Assembly: GCA_036426205.1 (NCBI GenBank)
Contig: CM071579.1
Span: forward strand, 21,728,603 to 21,792,602
Source of the DNA: Ascaphus truei
Lineage: Eukaryota > Chordata > Amphibia > Anura > Ascaphidae
DNA: 64,000 nucleotides
Direction: 5' to 3'
In this document: positions 1-12,548 of the stretch, piece after piece
How positions within the stretch are numbered: the stretch's first letter is position 1
Layout of the letters: each line of letters begins with the position of its first letter
Program-made: the position numbers and the translations under genes
The notes under the pieces: generated by a model
Told to the model about the DNA's origin: nothing
Database searches by the model: none
Seen by the model: only the letters and a program-made list of their open reading frames with translations

Positions 1-39
1 AATTGTAAAGTACTCTCTCATTAGGACAGTCACACTTAT

Positions 40-172
40 TGGAAGGCCATTGTCACATATTAGAAGAGAGTCTCACCCAATACAAGGCAGTCTCACCCAT
101 TGGAAGGCAGTCTTACCCAATACTAGGCAGTCTCAATCACTGGAAGGCAGTCTACCCCATTACAAGGCTGTA
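40..172. repeat. 20-bp tandem repeat
   Basis: Degenerate tandem copies of a roughly 20-bp unit of the form AGGCAGTCTCACCCATTGGA, about six copies. No coding content. A similar but more degenerate pattern of CACTC and GTCTCATT units occurs at about 46950-47090. Confidence 0.75.
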
Positions 173-2567
173 TAAAATGGGCAACGTGTTTACACTGGCT
201 TTTGTTATTAGAGTTCATTTCATTCCCATATTAACACCTGAACATTAGTTATAGTATTAAGATCAGTGTACCAGCAAGATCAGCTACTAGTTCTGCTATG
301 CATTTCCACCCGGAATACATTGTTTATTTACATCTAAAAGGTACTTACCCAAACAATACTAATTTAGCAATTTGTAAGACATGTTGTATAATATGAATTA
401 TGTTTATAGCGTTGTCACAGGAGACAGGTAATTTACACCTTTTTACCAGGATCATTCATTGAGTAAAACAAGGTAATTAAATAAATTGTAATTTATTCGG
501 CATAAATTTGCTTACACACAATGGAACACAAAATACAGACGAAAAGACACACTTACTTTGGGACTGGGGTCTCAAACTAGACTCTCCTAGGTGCAGGGAA
601 CTCTATGGGCGAGTTTTACCCTGACAGGGACTTAGCCCGGAATCTCCTTGAACCCAAATCAGCATAAAATTCCATAAGCCACCGCTACGTTATCTTCTGA
701 TAACGTGGTCCCTCCTGACCGCGAGTTATTCCAAATCTCCTGGAACTCAAATCGGCATAAAATCCCAGCCGTGACCGCTATGTTCAATTCTGAGAACTTG
801 GGTGCAAATGCTGGACAGCTGCGGGCAGGCTTTTCAGGCTCAAAATCGAAGCCGGTTGCTCTGCTATTCACACAGAAGCAACTTTGAAAACCCTGTGCTC
901 TTACTACAGGGAACCCCAACTATGATTGGCTTACTGGTTATTATACTGTAGTATTTTCAGTTTCATTCAGAAAACTGAGTAGCCAATCAACTCGTGGGAA
1001 CTTTCCCAAACAGCCAATCGGAGCCAAGCCGGCTAGAAAAGCCAGGTCTGTTGGAAATCCGAAATAGCGAAGAGACATGTGTAAGCCTGCCACCTCTCTC
1101 CCTGGCTATCTCAATGCCACCCGCTGGGCAGGCTCCACCAGGTCTGGCAGAACAAGTGGCATCCCGGAGGACTGCCATTGATCTCCGGAACTGGTACTCC
1201 GCCTTTCCCCGCTAACCAATTGCTATTCACACCTCTGGGCATCCTCTGGCTGCTTTGAACTCCGATGTCCAGCAGACTTACCGGCACCTATGTGTTAACT
1301 TGGGCAGCCTGTTTGGACATTGGTTCCGAATGTAAAAAGCATATTACATTACATTAAAGTATTTTTTAATACACTTCTGAGTCTTGGGGGACAGGGAACA
1401 GAAACGGAAAAATGTTGTCGTTTTTTTTCTATCTGCCCTATTCCCCACACACTTTCCCTTGGGCTCAGTTTGGACTGTCAGAGTTTCCCCCAACCTTATA
1501 TACGGTTGGGGCACCCACGAACCCTATACTGGTTGTGGGTCACCTTGGCACTAGCTGGGGTACCCCCTTTAACCTAGGGATTCCCTCAGCTACAGGAATA
1601 CATGTTTATCCCTGTGCCCCATTCTCCTTTCTGGGCTGTGCTGAAGCAGTGTACCCTAGTGGTGAGCCACGCTTGCGTTTTGATGGGAAGGTATTGCCGG
1701 GACAATGTGCCTACATGTGTCTGAGAATCAGGCACGATTCTCGGGTACATTTATAGGGGAACCGACAACTCCGGACCCCAACCTCCTAGGCACATTCTGT
1801 CAACGGTTCCTCCGCAAAACCCCCCTTTGAAACTCATACCCTAGCAATCCCTGCTTGATTGCCTGCCCGGAAAGGGAAAAACACAAAAAATGCTTTGATT
1901 ACATTCAGTACATTGGAATTGGACCTTGTTACTGGGCCCAAGAGCTAACTCTCTTGGACCCTTATACACGGAGCAGGGGTAACAAAACCGTGCTTGACCT
2001 TTATTGTATAGCCTGGTTGCCCCCTCCCGTCACACACGTAGCTTTCAAGAATAAAAGTATAGCATATGGAGTGATTGACTGTGATGCAGAGGAGAAGGCG
2101 GCATTATGAAAAATATATATATGAAATAAATACACAATGTCCAAATTTAATAGGTAGGAAAATACTCTCACTGCAGGAATATCACTACATTTAATCCTGT
2201 GTTCCCATGGAAAGGTATTGCTGGACTCTCATTGAAAAGCTGATCACTTAATATTTCTTTCTCGTGCTGAAGTGAGGCAGTTGCTTCAAGGAGCTGAAAT
2301 AGCATTTAACGCTGTGTTAAAGGGTGCAATTAATAATTCTGCTCATACATGGGTACCAAGGCTGGTCCAGATTGCCTCTCTGCCTCCTGTCACATAAGTC
2401 CTTTGTAGCTATAGGCTGTGACAGGCAATCTTGTGGGCTTTTGATCCCCCTCATTCTTACTCCCTGAGTGACAGAAGTGGTGGTGTCATAGGAATCTGTG
2501 TGCAGCCTATCATGGTACAGATCCTGTGCTCTCCCCTTCTGGAGCTCAGGGAGGAAGTACCAACTTA
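173..2567. other. Non-coding stretch, nothing firmly identified
   Basis: AT-rich up to about 540, then more GC-balanced with stretches of short open frames that look like no known protein. The block from about 540 to 2110 has the look of old LTR or long-repeat sequence, with a reversed AATAAA near 490, but I see no paired ends or target duplication. No RNA gene seen. Confidence 0.4.
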
Positions 2568-2752
2568 GGCTGCGTTTATAGTGACGGCAACAGCAATGCG
2601 ATGTCGTGTCAAAACAAATGCAGTGCCACGTGCGCTTATAGTGAGCGTGGAGCGATGGAAGAGTTGCTGGAAGTCATCACAATTAGATTTTTCCAGCGAC
2701 CGCAGCTTGACGTCACCATCGCTATCGCGTCGCCAGCACTACAAGCGTAGCC
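2568..2752. mobile_element. GC-rich MITE, family A (copy 1)
   Basis: The ends are inverted: GGCTGCGTTTATAGTGACGG at the left and CACTACAAGCGTAGCC at the right. The inside is a long imperfect palindrome rich in GTCGC and GCGAC. A partial second copy of the terminal motif (GCGCTTATAGTGAGCG) lies inside at about 2632. The left flank is TTA and the right flank TTT, a degraded form of the TAA/TTA duplication seen at other copies (30391, 55773, 63464). No coding capacity. The 3-bp TWA target suggests mobilisation by a PIF/Harbinger-type transposase, which is inference. Confidence 0.75.
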
Positions 2753-3934
2753 TTTGAGGGAGTGCTCATCCAACCCTCCTAGGGAGTGGAGGTGTGTGGC
2801 CGGTCTCCCCTCTCATTGGCAGGCCAGGAATGATCGAGGCCTCCATTAACAGAGAGCCAGCAGCATCCAGAGGCCTGGGATCCTCTGACCATCATGCATC
2901 CGCTGTGTAAGACCATCTGCACTGACTGCAACACAATAAACCCCTTTGCTTTAATACACCCCTGCCTGAGTTCTCAGTCTATTGGGCAAGGGGGGGAGAG
3001 AAGTCTGTTCCAGTGGGAGACTGTCTCTGGATCTCCTGAAGCGCACTGGAGCTGGAGGCGCTGTCACTAGTTAAATAATACCCACCAAGATCATCAGAAG
3101 CCTGTCCTGTATCCCACCACTAGATCACGGACACTCAACTCTCCTGGACCCTCACAGATATGCCAGCACCACCACAGCAGTAGCCATAACAGTATCTTCC
3201 AGATGGGGGCGGGGGGTACGTGTGTTACACATGAAAGACACCAGCATATTATAGTTGTCTATTAGGGCACATATAATCAGACTGGAAAGACAAAGAATTC
3301 TCTTTTTATAACAGGCTGCCTTCCTTTCTGTTAATGTGGCCGACAGATGAGGTGTAGTTAATGCATGAAGCATGGATCGGGCTTTGCAGGCGTACGCTGT
3401 TCTCACAGAACCCAGGGAGCCTGAGCCTGAGCAATAGGACTCAACTTTAATGAGTCTGGCTCTCCCTAGGTAAGGTAGAAGAAGAGCTATAAATTAGCAG
3501 AACATGAAAAATTTGTCATAAAGGAGTTTCTTTGGAGGCATAAAACACAAAACTGCTGGAAAGTAATACAGTGTGCTGGTGACAGTAACACATCTTGTTT
3601 CATGCAAAAACTTCTACACGGGATACATGGCAACTTTTACTCATGGATATACACTCTTAATTTAATATATATCCACACACTTAGTGTATGTATCCATTGA
3701 TGCATGGGAATGAATATCCACCCAGCAATGAGGGCTTTGACACAGGATTCTGCTACAATGTAATTCTATACATTTTTTCCACCTTATTTTAAATATTCCA
3801 TTTTTTTCCATGCCATTCTTTACCAGACTGATCGGAGAAACCATGCTGGCGATAATGTAACCCATTCTTTAGGAAGCAGCATGTTGCTTGTTCCACTTGT
3901 TATGTGAATAAGTTAAGTTTTAAGTTTTAAGTTT
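2753..3934. other. Non-coding stretch
   Basis: Unremarkable mixed sequence with AT-rich parts. I see no gene, RNA or paired repeat ends here. Confidence 0.4.
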
Positions 3935-4112
3935 AAGGAGCGGCTCAGTGAGTAAAGGCACTGAGTTTGGAGCAGGGGAACCTGGTTCAATTCCAGTCCT
4001 GGTCTCGGCTCCTTGTGACCTTGGGCAAGTCACTTTATCTCCCTGTGCCTCAGGCACCAAAAAACATATATTGCAAGCTCCAGCCCCCACCCCCTGGATT
4101 TTATCTAAGTGT
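3935..4112 (+). mobile_element. CORE-SINE with tRNA-like head (copy 1)
   Basis: A tRNA-derived head carries an A-box-like GGCTCAGTGAGT at 3942 and a B-box-like GGTTCAATTCC at 3983, matching an internal RNA polymerase III promoter. It is followed by the CORE/MIR-type domain, recognised from TGTGACCTTGGGCAAGTCAC and the CTGTGCCTCAG that follows. The 3' part has ATTGCAAGCTCC, the same tail motif as the L2-type LINE ends at 31453-31648 and 59930-60300, as expected if an L2-like machinery moved it. A second, more diverged copy is at 29965-30135. It is a fossil retroposon and not a functional tRNA. Confidence 0.8.
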
Positions 4113-4739
4113 GCCATGTGAATTGTCACTGGTAGAAAAAAAATCTGGAAAAGGCAGATTGGTCTTTGGGAGACAAAAAAGGAACTGGCTGATCCAAATC
4201 TGACAAAAATATTTTGCCCATCTCTACTTATAAGGGAGGTACTGCAAGAAATTGTTTGTGCCCATCTCATGCACAGACATGGAGCAGACCACACGCTGCA
4301 ATTATTTGTGTGTTAGGGCCACTTTACATTTACAGAGGAGGCTGGGAAGTCTAAATAATAGACACAGTGTGGTACCGTATGTTCCAGTTACTGGAGGCAA
4401 ATTAAAAGAAGTGTGTTTTGCAGAAATTAGACTCCAAACTGAACTTTACAGAAATTAATTTCTTTCTTCTTCACAAGATAATACATTCAACACAAAGGAA
4501 ATGAATATGACAACTGTGTCTATATCTTCTCGGCTGATAGCTGGAATTTAAATATAAGTTTAACCATGAGATGTTTTCATTTAGATAACATGACAAATAA
4601 TGACAGACCAAGCCAAAAGAGTTGTTCCCTGCTTTGTTACAGCTTTGAATTTCCAATGCTTTGTATGTTGAACACCAGGACATATATACCTGGCAGAGAC
4701 ACTGCCAGGTTACATTGATGTCCTAGTCTGTAGATTCTT

Positions 4740-4990
4740 AGGGGGTCATGCACTAAGCACTGTTAAGTCGTTTTTAGAGCGCAAAGTGCTCTTAGAACGT
4801 GATGTTGCGCTGAACACGATGCACTAAGCCACGCAAACAGGCACTTTGCGCTCTAAAACTGACTTTTTTCAGGAATTTTTTCTAAGTCCAACTTTGCTTG
4901 TTCGTTACCCTGTTTGCGTTAAATTCTGCCCTTAAGCGGGATGCACTAAGCAACGCAACCTTAGCGTACGCGAAAGTTGCGTTCAACAGA
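4740..4990. repeat. Dispersed repeat with ATGCACTAAG motif
   Basis: ATGCACTAAGC is present three times (about 4748, 4820 and 4941), and GCACTTTGCGCTCTAAAA at 4840 is the inverse of TTTTAGAGCGCAAAGTGC at 4772, so the block can fold back. This looks like the end of a non-autonomous DNA element. No protein is encoded. Confidence 0.5.
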
Positions 4991-5229
4991 ACACGTCAGT
5001 TCAAGGTAGACGCAAAAAAAGCTGGACTTTGAAAAATTTATTGCTTTACATTTTTGCATGCGCAACACCCATACAACAGGCCGGCGGGTGTCCCTGGCTG
5101 ACCCCGCGTGGGTCCCCGAGGGAGGCCGGGGGTCACGCGGGTGTCCCCGGCTGACCCCGCGGCCGCCCCGGGGTACCTGCGGGCCTGCGGTACCAATATT
5201 GTGCCTACAAAAATACTAAACATTATTTT

Positions 5230-5370
5230 TAACTAAATGCACCCCCCTAACACATACAGTACAATAATGTGCAAAATAACTATTATCCAGATATGGATTA
5301 TAGATTATTTGCCCATTATTAAACACTGCATTAGCATACCTAAATAAAGTAAATAAAATCAGTAGCCAGC
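5230..5370. repeat. AT-rich dispersed repeat (copy 1)
   Basis: The run of CACATACAG, AATAATGTGCAAAAT, CCAGATATGGAT and AAATAAAGTAAATAAAA is repeated with changes at about 13741-13855. The two copies show a shared dispersed repeat in the same orientation. Sequence from 5370 to 6180 is AT-rich, non-coding and may belong to the same long element. Confidence 0.55.
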
Positions 5371-6290
5371 TAATCCAATGAATATAAGCAGTAACAACAT
5401 CAACAATGAATTAATTAAACCATTAACCAATGAAACCAATTAATTCCTAAAGCAACTCAAAATGAATAGTAACACTAACCATTCAAACCAATGAATTACT
5501 ACAACATTAATGAATGTAAACATTAAAGACAAATAAATACATTCAAACAATATCTGAAATAACCATAAAACGCATTAGCCAACATAATACAACATTAACT
5601 ACAAACGAACACCAATCACAAACATTTTATTACCATTAAGCAGGAAAAAAACAAACAATCACATCCACATAAGAAATTGAAATTAAAAAAACCAACAGCA
5701 ATACCAAGCCACAAATGCCCCCCAAATATTGTCATAATAATGTATTCATCTGTACCCTAAAGTGGTACAGATTAATATATTATCAGTCAATGTGCCTCCC
5801 CCCAAAAATCAAAAAACACATTCAATGAAGAAACCTGTAAAATGAGACATTTACAAACATTCAATATCTTACTTACCATTAGAAGCGGTGGCCCTCCGAC
5901 TCCCGGGGTAACAGGAAGCTCACGTACCTTGAAGGCCTCCAACAGCATCCGATGCCATCCGCCATGAAGATCCCGATCAGGTACCCAAATCTTCTTTTTT
6001 CTTTCTTTAATCACCTTCTTCTATCTTAATCTGTCACCATTTCCTGATCTTCTTTATCTTCTATCTTCATCTATCAATCCAAAAAAACCCCATGGTAAAT
6101 CCCAACCGATGTTGTCTCGTCGTCTTCTTGGGCTCAAATGAGGCGTCATGGCCTTAAATAGGGCTTGTGACGTCACATTTAGCCTCAAAATGGTTTACAG
6201 CCACCTGATTGGCTGTTCAAACCATGTTCCGACTGTAATTTTTTTTGACATGACGTCACTTAAAGGGAATGATGCCAGCCAATCAGAATG

Positions 6291-6457
6291 GCTGTGCTTC
6301 ATTTGCCTTTAAGATGACGTGACGAAGCCGGCATCACATGGTATTTCAGCCAATCAGATCGTGGGAACAAATTCCACACTCTGATTGGCTGAAATACCAT
6401 GTGACGCCGGCCATCTTGGATTTAGTGAAGTCATCTTAAAGGCAAATGAAGCACAGC
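6291..6457. repeat. Near-perfect foldback hairpin
   Basis: The arm at 6291-6370 (GCTGTGCTTCATTTGCCTTT and onward to the ATCAGATC region) is the reverse complement of 6372-6457, with only a few bases between. Arms are about 80 bp, including CACATGGTATTTCAGCCAAT and its inverse. A smaller hairpin with GGTTTACAGCC lies just upstream at about 6190-6230. It is a MITE-like element or end. It directly abuts the 38-bp satellite. Confidence 0.75.
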
Positions 6458-6464
6458 TCCCCAC

Positions 6465-7330
6465 CGGGCCAGGGGTATCAGGCTGCTGCTGAGACTCCCC
6501 ACTATTGCCAGTGGCATTCAGGCTGCTGTGGAGGCCCCCACCATGCCAGGGGATCAGGCTGGCGGAGGCTCCCCACCATGCCAGGGGTATCAGGCTGCTG
6601 CTGAGGATCCCACCATGCCGGGGCATCAGGCTGCTGCGGAGGAGCCACACCATGCCAGGGGCATCAGGTGCTAGCGGATCCCCACCATGCCAGGGGCATA
6701 CAGGTGCGGGAGGCTCCCACCATGCCAGGGGCATCAGCTGCTGAGGAGGCTCCCACAATGCCAGGGGTATCAGGCTGCTGCTGAGGCTCCCCACCATGCC
6801 AGGGGCATCAGGCTGCAGCGGAGGCTCCCCACCATGCCAGGGGTATCAGGCTGCTGCTGAGGCTCCCCACCATGCCAGGGGCATCAGGCTGCTGCGGAGG
6901 CTCCCCACCATGCCAGGGGCATCAGGCTGCTGCGGAGGCTCCCCACCATGCCAGGGGTATCAGGCTGCTGCTGAGGCTCCCCACCATGCCAGGGGCATCA
7001 GGCTGCTGCGGAGGCTCCCCACCATGCCGGGGGCATCAGGCTGCTGCGGAGGCTCCCCACCATGCCAGGGGCATCAGGCTGCTGCTGAGGATCCCAATGT
7101 GCCTGGGGCTTCAGGCTGCTGTGGAGGCTCTGCACCATTTTAGGGGCATCAGGCTGCTGCTGAGAATCCCACCATGCCAAGAGCATCAGGCTGCTGCTGG
7201 GGCTCCCCACTGTTCAAGGGATATCAGGCTGCTCTTGAGGATCCCACCATGCCTGGGGCATCAGGCTTCCCAACATGCCAGGGGGATCAGGTTGCTGCTG
7301 AGACTCCCCAAAGTGCCAGGGGCTGCTGTT
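6465..7330. repeat. 38-bp minisatellite
   Basis: About 22 tandem copies of a 38-bp unit containing CCACCATGCCAGGGGCATCA and GGCTGCTGCGGAGGCTC. Copies in the middle (6780-7080) are most uniform and those at both ends more diverged, as usual for arrays evolving by slippage and unequal exchange. Long stop-free frames of Gly/Ala/Pro/Cys repeats arise from the array and have no start, domain or codon evidence for being genes. Confidence 0.9.
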
Positions 7331-7864
7331 GAACGTGTTTGGACACATACAGTACTGCTGTACATAAAGACACATGCTGTGTTGCTCCACCGTCATAACA
7401 AAAACACAGAAAGTCCCTGTGGAAACTACTGTCTCATAAAGGTAACACTTTTCATGTGTGAATCAATCATCACTTAAGCAGGGCCATATTAACACTGGGA
7501 ATACATTTGACATTTGAGACCCCAGAGAGTTGTTGTTTTTAGCATTGGCTGCTCCCCCCGCTGCTTTTACTGTGTAGTAATCTATTGTCCTAGACATTAA
7601 CTGGAGTTATTATTGGAGTTATTATATGTGTTGGAGCTCTGTGCTCCATTTATACTTCTCTATGTGCTAATGACCATTCAATGAGATATATATGGAGCAG
7701 TGACCACCTCTGACCTCTCAGCAGCTCCATTCTTCAGTTTCTAAACACGTCTTATTTTTAGATGTCATTTTCCTGCATTCCTTCATATGCTTTTCCGAGA
7801 GAGCCTTACAGAAATGTTGCATGCAAAAAATGGAAACAATAATAAGCAGAGGTGCAGAATATTT

Positions 7865-7916
7865 ATGCAACTCATGGGGGGGGGGTGTTGACATGTATGG
7901 GGGGGGGGGGGGGGGC
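7865..7916. repeat. Poly-G tracts
   Basis: Two G runs (10 and about 17 G, interrupted) around TGTTGACATGTATG. Length may be unreliable in assembly. Potential G-quadruplex. Confidence 0.7.
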
Positions 7917-8209
7917 GACGACATGTATGTGTGCGGTGTTACCACTTAGTAACCAATCGTGGGATTTTCCCTGAGAAAGGAGAGAGCAGGGCTGCTGCTG
8001 CTAGGGGGCTGGGCAGCTTTTGTCCATCCCGATTGGCTACTGCTGTGTAATACAGCCAATCAGGAGGAGGTGGCAGGAGCCTGATGGGTGGGGCCAAAGA
8101 GCAGAGGAAAAGCATGGAGGCGAGAGGTGAGGTTGTGTGTCCTAGATGAGCTGTGTGTCCTGTCTGTGGGTGTGTGGGTGTTTTCTCTGGCTATCCTGCA
8201 GTGGTCTTA

Positions 8210-8455
8210 ATGACGGGGGGGGGGAGTGGAGAAGGTAGGGGGATAGACAGGATGCAATGGGCGGGGTGAGAGGTATTGAAGTATGGATGAGAGAGGATGA
8301 AGGGAGGGGGATGAGAGAGGATGAAGGGTGGGGTGGATGAGAGAGGATGAAGGGAGGAGTGGATGAGAGAGGATGAAGTGAGGGGGGATGAGGGGTGGGG
8401 GGTTAGAGGATGAGGAGGGTGAGAGGATAAGGGGAGAGAGGAAGAGGAAGGGTGC
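8210..8455. repeat. G-rich tandem repeat
   Basis: Imperfect copies of a GATGAGAGAGGATGAAGGGA unit of about 24 bp. Purine-rich on the plus strand. The stop-free minus-strand frame of Ser/Pro/His is a by-product. Confidence 0.75.
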
Positions 8456-8535
8456 GAGAATCTTAGAATTTGTGGAGGGGCATTAAGATTAGTATTGCTC
8501 ACCATGTACAGTATGACTGCAGGTCAGTTATTTAT

Positions 8536-8758
8536 AAATGATCCGACGGCGACAAGCGACGGAGCGACGTCGCCATCGTGAAAACCCGCCGCCAGCAAAA
8601 TTTGATTTTTCAAGGGCCGTCGCGTCACGTGATGATCCTTTAACAAATCAAATTGCGGGAATCCCGCGATGCCGCCGACCGGCGAAACATAACTTTCGCC
8701 GGTGGCGACGGGTGATGTCACCCATCGTGTCGCCGTCGCCGGCACTATAGGCAAAGCC
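8536..8758. mobile_element. GC-rich MITE, family A-like (variant)
   Basis: Rich in CGACGGCGAC and GTCGCC with long palindromic arms. The right end has GTCGCCGGCACTATAGGCAA, related to the CACTATAAGCGCAGCC end of family A, but the left end lacks the GGCTGCG terminus. Probably a truncated or diverged copy. Confidence 0.55.
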
Positions 8759-8865
8759 CAAGTATGCATCAATTTGCACTATTTCATATTCTATTTCCTA
8801 AAACAATCCTCAGAAAGGGCGCTCCCTCCCACTCCCTCCCACTCCCTCTTCCTCCCACTCCCTCT

Positions 8866-9262
8866 TCCAAAGCAATATCCCACGTGTGTCTTTTAAAAAA
8901 AATCAGTTCTGTACTATGAGAACATACATGTAGCATTTTATTTGAAAAACAAAACACTTTTTAAAGACATTTTTAATGTATGCTAATGTAACAAGCATTT
9001 TTGTTTCTATAGCAACCATTTACAAAGTCACATCCCCTTCCTCTTCTGAAACAGGCTCTGGCACTTGAGCTCTGCCGTCTTTCTAGCAGTGCACCAATTG
9101 TATCTAGTGTCTGCCTAGTCACATGATCTTTCACACAGAACTTTGCATCCTTCTGCAGCCCTAACAGTAATATAAAGAACCCCCCGAGCCGAATCTTCAG
9201 TGATCGATTACAGGAGAACAGATCGATCAGCAACCTTGCTAATCACTTGTCTGTGTGCAGAT
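8866..9262. repeat. Dispersed ~400-bp repeat, family C (copy 1)
   Basis: Shares long stretches in the same orientation and order with 12126-12548: AGCAATATCC, CAGTTCTGTACTATGAGAA, TTTGTTTCTATAGCAACCAT, CAGTGCACCAATTGTATCTA, GTCACATGATCTT and AGATTGTATTGATGCACATA. The copies differ by point changes and small indels. No coding frame is kept between the two, so this is an interspersed non-coding element of unknown class. Confidence 0.8.
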
Positions 9263-9835
9263 TGTATTGATGCACATATTGAATGGAAAATATATATATA
9301 TTTAAAACGGCAGCTTGAACTGCAGCTTTAAGGAAGTCTTGCTGATTTGACTCACAACAGGCTGTTGCATTAATGAATTGCTGCTTAATAGGTGTCGAGC
9401 CGAGGCTTATATTTCGTTACAATGTATATGCTGTTAACTCACTGGCATGAAGTTGTAATTGTCACACTTCCGGCGGTGTACATTTGATTCTGGGTTCATA
9501 CTCATGGCCATCCACTGGTAGGTATACTGACATCTCTACAGCTTGAGTGCACACCCTTTTACTTATTCATTTGTATGCCACATAATTGCTGACATGTGAA
9601 TGTCCGCCACGAACATGGCAGCACAAACTCTAGACATCAACCTCTTCTGAAAGGTAAGTTGTTCTCCTCCTACATTTACAACTGTACAGAATCAGACTGG
9701 TACTAAGGTTGAAGTAGTCTTCTGTAGAGTAACGGAGCACAACCAATGAGCCGGGAAAATGGTGATCAAGGAGTAAATCCCATAAAAATAATTTTATTAA
9801 TAGCTTACATGGAAAGCTGGTTAAAAAAAAATGCA

Positions 9836-9866
9836 CCTACGCGTTTCGAGCTCGTTATCAAGGTGT
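9836..9866 (-). ncRNA. Degenerate hammerhead-like motif (copy a)
   Basis: Read on the minus strand: CACC, then TTGATAA in the CUGANGA position, then CGAGCTC, then GAAACGCGTA, then GGTG. The flanking CACC and GGTG form a 4-bp helix I. GAAAC followed by GCGTA is the usual 3' core with a GUA cleavage triplet and the self-complementary ACGCGT typical of minimal helix III. The core has two changes (TTGATAA) and stem II has lost its loop, so activity is unlikely. Downstream on the minus strand lies an AATAAA-containing stretch (about 9780-9805). Confidence 0.5.
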
Positions 9867-9870
9867 GTCA

Positions 9871-12125
9871 TGGTGATACTAATGTTGTCCATGTTCTGAG
9901 AATGTCCATCAACCATGTGGTAGTGCTTGTGCTCTATGCTTGACCAGGTGCGGTGAGGCACAATGGGCATGCTCCAAACATAGCCAACAACTTACCTTTG
10001 AGAAGCTGTTTTTCGAGGTGGACATTTGCATTATCAGCAATTTTGTGGCTTGAGAGAAGAGGTAAAGTACCAGTGGCCTCTCAAAGTTCAGACTATCAAG
10101 GTTCTCAAGAATTACTGTAAGACTGAAATCTTGAGTACTGTAGTCTCAGAGGAGTGGCCAAATATCCTATGACAGCTTTCTTGTGAGTATGGCAGTCTGT
10201 GTGTGAGTTCAGCTGTAAGTAGAGTTCTGTATGTGTGTGTATGTGTGAATGAGCATATGAGTGCATGCATGTAAAGTATATGTATTTATGCACAAGTAAG
10301 TGCAATCTCCCATTTGCATTTTTATCCACAATGGAACTACAGTTAGCCTTTAAAATCGGTTTCCTCTTATGGGCCTTTTATGCCTCACAGTCCAAGAGTA
10401 TGCTTTAACATTGTGGCGTGATATCCTGCAGGGAGCAGTTGTACAGAACAATATTAAGCATTAATTCCACACCTATGAAAATACAATGAATTACATAGTA
10501 ACTTATAACTTGCTAACATCCTGGGGTTAAAGACAGTAACGTGTATCAGATGTATCAAACAAAAAGTCCAGAAATATAAAAAAAAATTTAAATCAATGGG
10601 CTAAATTTGTGTCCCAACAGTCTGCTTCATACAGCCCCCTGCTACTTTTAAGATGCTGACAATATTCATCATTAATATTTCAGTTTAAAAGGATGCTTGC
10701 CATAGTTTTATTTGACCAACTGTTGTTTTAATCTTCAGTTGATCCAAGAAAAAAAAATCCATTAAGATTAATTTTGCTATGAAATCTTGGAAACCTTACA
10801 GAAACCTTAATGGGCTATTTCTTGTGTATTCCTAATTAACAGATTGCGTACACTAATGCAAACTCCCAGCAGGGTCTAAATGCTGTTGCCGGGGTGCATA
10901 AATGGAATCCAGTTTAATTATTTCATTTGTACCTTCAGGAGATAAATAGATGGAATGTTTATTACTAAAAAGACAGGCCTGGAGCCCGCAGGTTTTAATG
11001 TCTGTCTAAAATAAAAATAAACAGCTTACCGGATAAAATGTCGATACAATATCAGCATGCAGTGCCAACTCCGCCTGAGTTTTGGCAAAAAAACACTTTG
11101 TATTCTTGTGCCCCTAGCACCAGGAAATAAATTGCAACCTTTTCGGAGTAGTTATAAAGATTTTTTTAAGGTGATTTATGGACATTTCCCTGAGACAATA
11201 CTGGTCCAAAAAAATGAAACAGCATCAGGTGTATCGAACACATAAATAAAATAGTATTTCATACTTTTTCTCTTTGCTAAATTTAGTGCCAGTGTTTTTT
11301 TGCACTTTTTACAGCATCCGGATAGTATTCTGAACTGTAGTAGATGATTCTGTTCATCTGCAAAGGCTACCGTGAACATTCAAGTGGTCTGGAACAAATC
11401 AGCGAGATATTCCGAGCAATCCTAGGGATGTAGGCCTTCCAACCGAAGCATTTTCGTCACACTCTAACAAGAAGAATAAGCACTTGCCTTCTATTCACTG
11501 TCACTGCTCAAACCAGGCTACCAGAAGTAACTATGTGTCCTTTCCTTTAGAAGAACCAATCCCCAGTGACCAGAGTGTAGCTGTTCAATATCTGTTGCCT
11601 AGAAAGTGGTGGAATAATGACTTGAAAACCGCATAACAAGCTTCCAGAGTAGACTAATAACTCCATCCACCTGGAGATGTGAGGCATTAGGTTTGGTGGG
11701 TGATTATCAGAGACTTTCAATGCATCACTTATTCCATTACCACTGACAGCAATGGGTGCACATGCATACACTTTTTAACTTGGGTAGCCATTATAGGTGT
11801 GATTTCTACTTGTGGAAAGTTGAATGTGTCCCTCTTAAGAATGTCCGGAGGTTAGTAAAGGCAGTGTATAAAAACCATCTAAGTTACCATGTAAGGCGTA
11901 TTTAAGATACTTGATGTCATATGTATGATCAGATAGCAGAAATGCCCAACATTGCATCCCACATGCGGCCAGAGTGGTGAAAAAATGTGAGTGAGAGGAT
12001 GACCTCATCAGAAGTGTGAACTATCCAAACAGGTATTGGTGACATTTCCAAACTCCGAAAGATGATTTCAACTGCTTCAGGTTCAATTTGGGCATTAGTT
12101 ACTTTCTGCCTGGCTTAAAGCTGCA
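9871..12125. other. Non-coding stretch
   Basis: A weak TG/TGTA-rich patch at 10195-10280. Otherwise AT-rich unique-looking sequence with no gene, RNA or clear repeat ends that I can identify. Confidence 0.4.
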
Positions 12126-12548
12126 GTCCAAGCAATATCCTACATGTGGGTTTAAAAAAAAAAAAAATCCGTTCTGTACTATGAGAAAATACATGCAACA
12201 TTTTTTTTTTTTTAAACTCTGAATTATATTTTTTATGTATTATAATGTTACAAGCATTTTTTGTTTCTATAGCAACCATTTACAAAGTCACACCCCCTTC
12301 CTCTTCTGAAACACACTGGCACACCCCTTTTTGAGGCCTGCCATCTCCCTAGCAGTGCACCAATTGTATCTAGTGACTGCCTGGTCACATGATCTTCCTC
12401 ACAGAACTTTGCATCTTTGGTCCTCTTCTGCTGCACTGACACCATTTAGTGAACCTCCAAGCGAATCTTCGCTGATCGATCAACGGAGAACGGATCGATC
12501 GGCAACTTTGCTAATTATTTATGTGTAGATTGTATTGATGCACATATT
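12126..12548. repeat. Dispersed ~400-bp repeat, family C (copy 2)
   Basis: Second copy of the repeat at 8866-9262, same orientation, about 3.2 kb away. It has longer A and T runs at 12152 and 12202. Both copies begin near AGCAATATCC and end near TTGTATTGATGCACATATT. Confidence 0.8.

Noticed and set aside
3941..3995. True tRNA gene
   Set aside because: A- and B-box-like words are present but no cloverleaf is supported, and the CORE-SINE body follows directly.
6465..7330. CRISPR-like array
   Set aside because: Units are tandem without unique spacers. The same holds for the arrays at 23240, 41287, 43187 and 46106.
6354..7477. Collagen-like or mucin-like frames up to 201 codons
   Set aside because: Products of the 38-bp minisatellite. 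No signal peptide, no conserved ends, and frames shift between copies.
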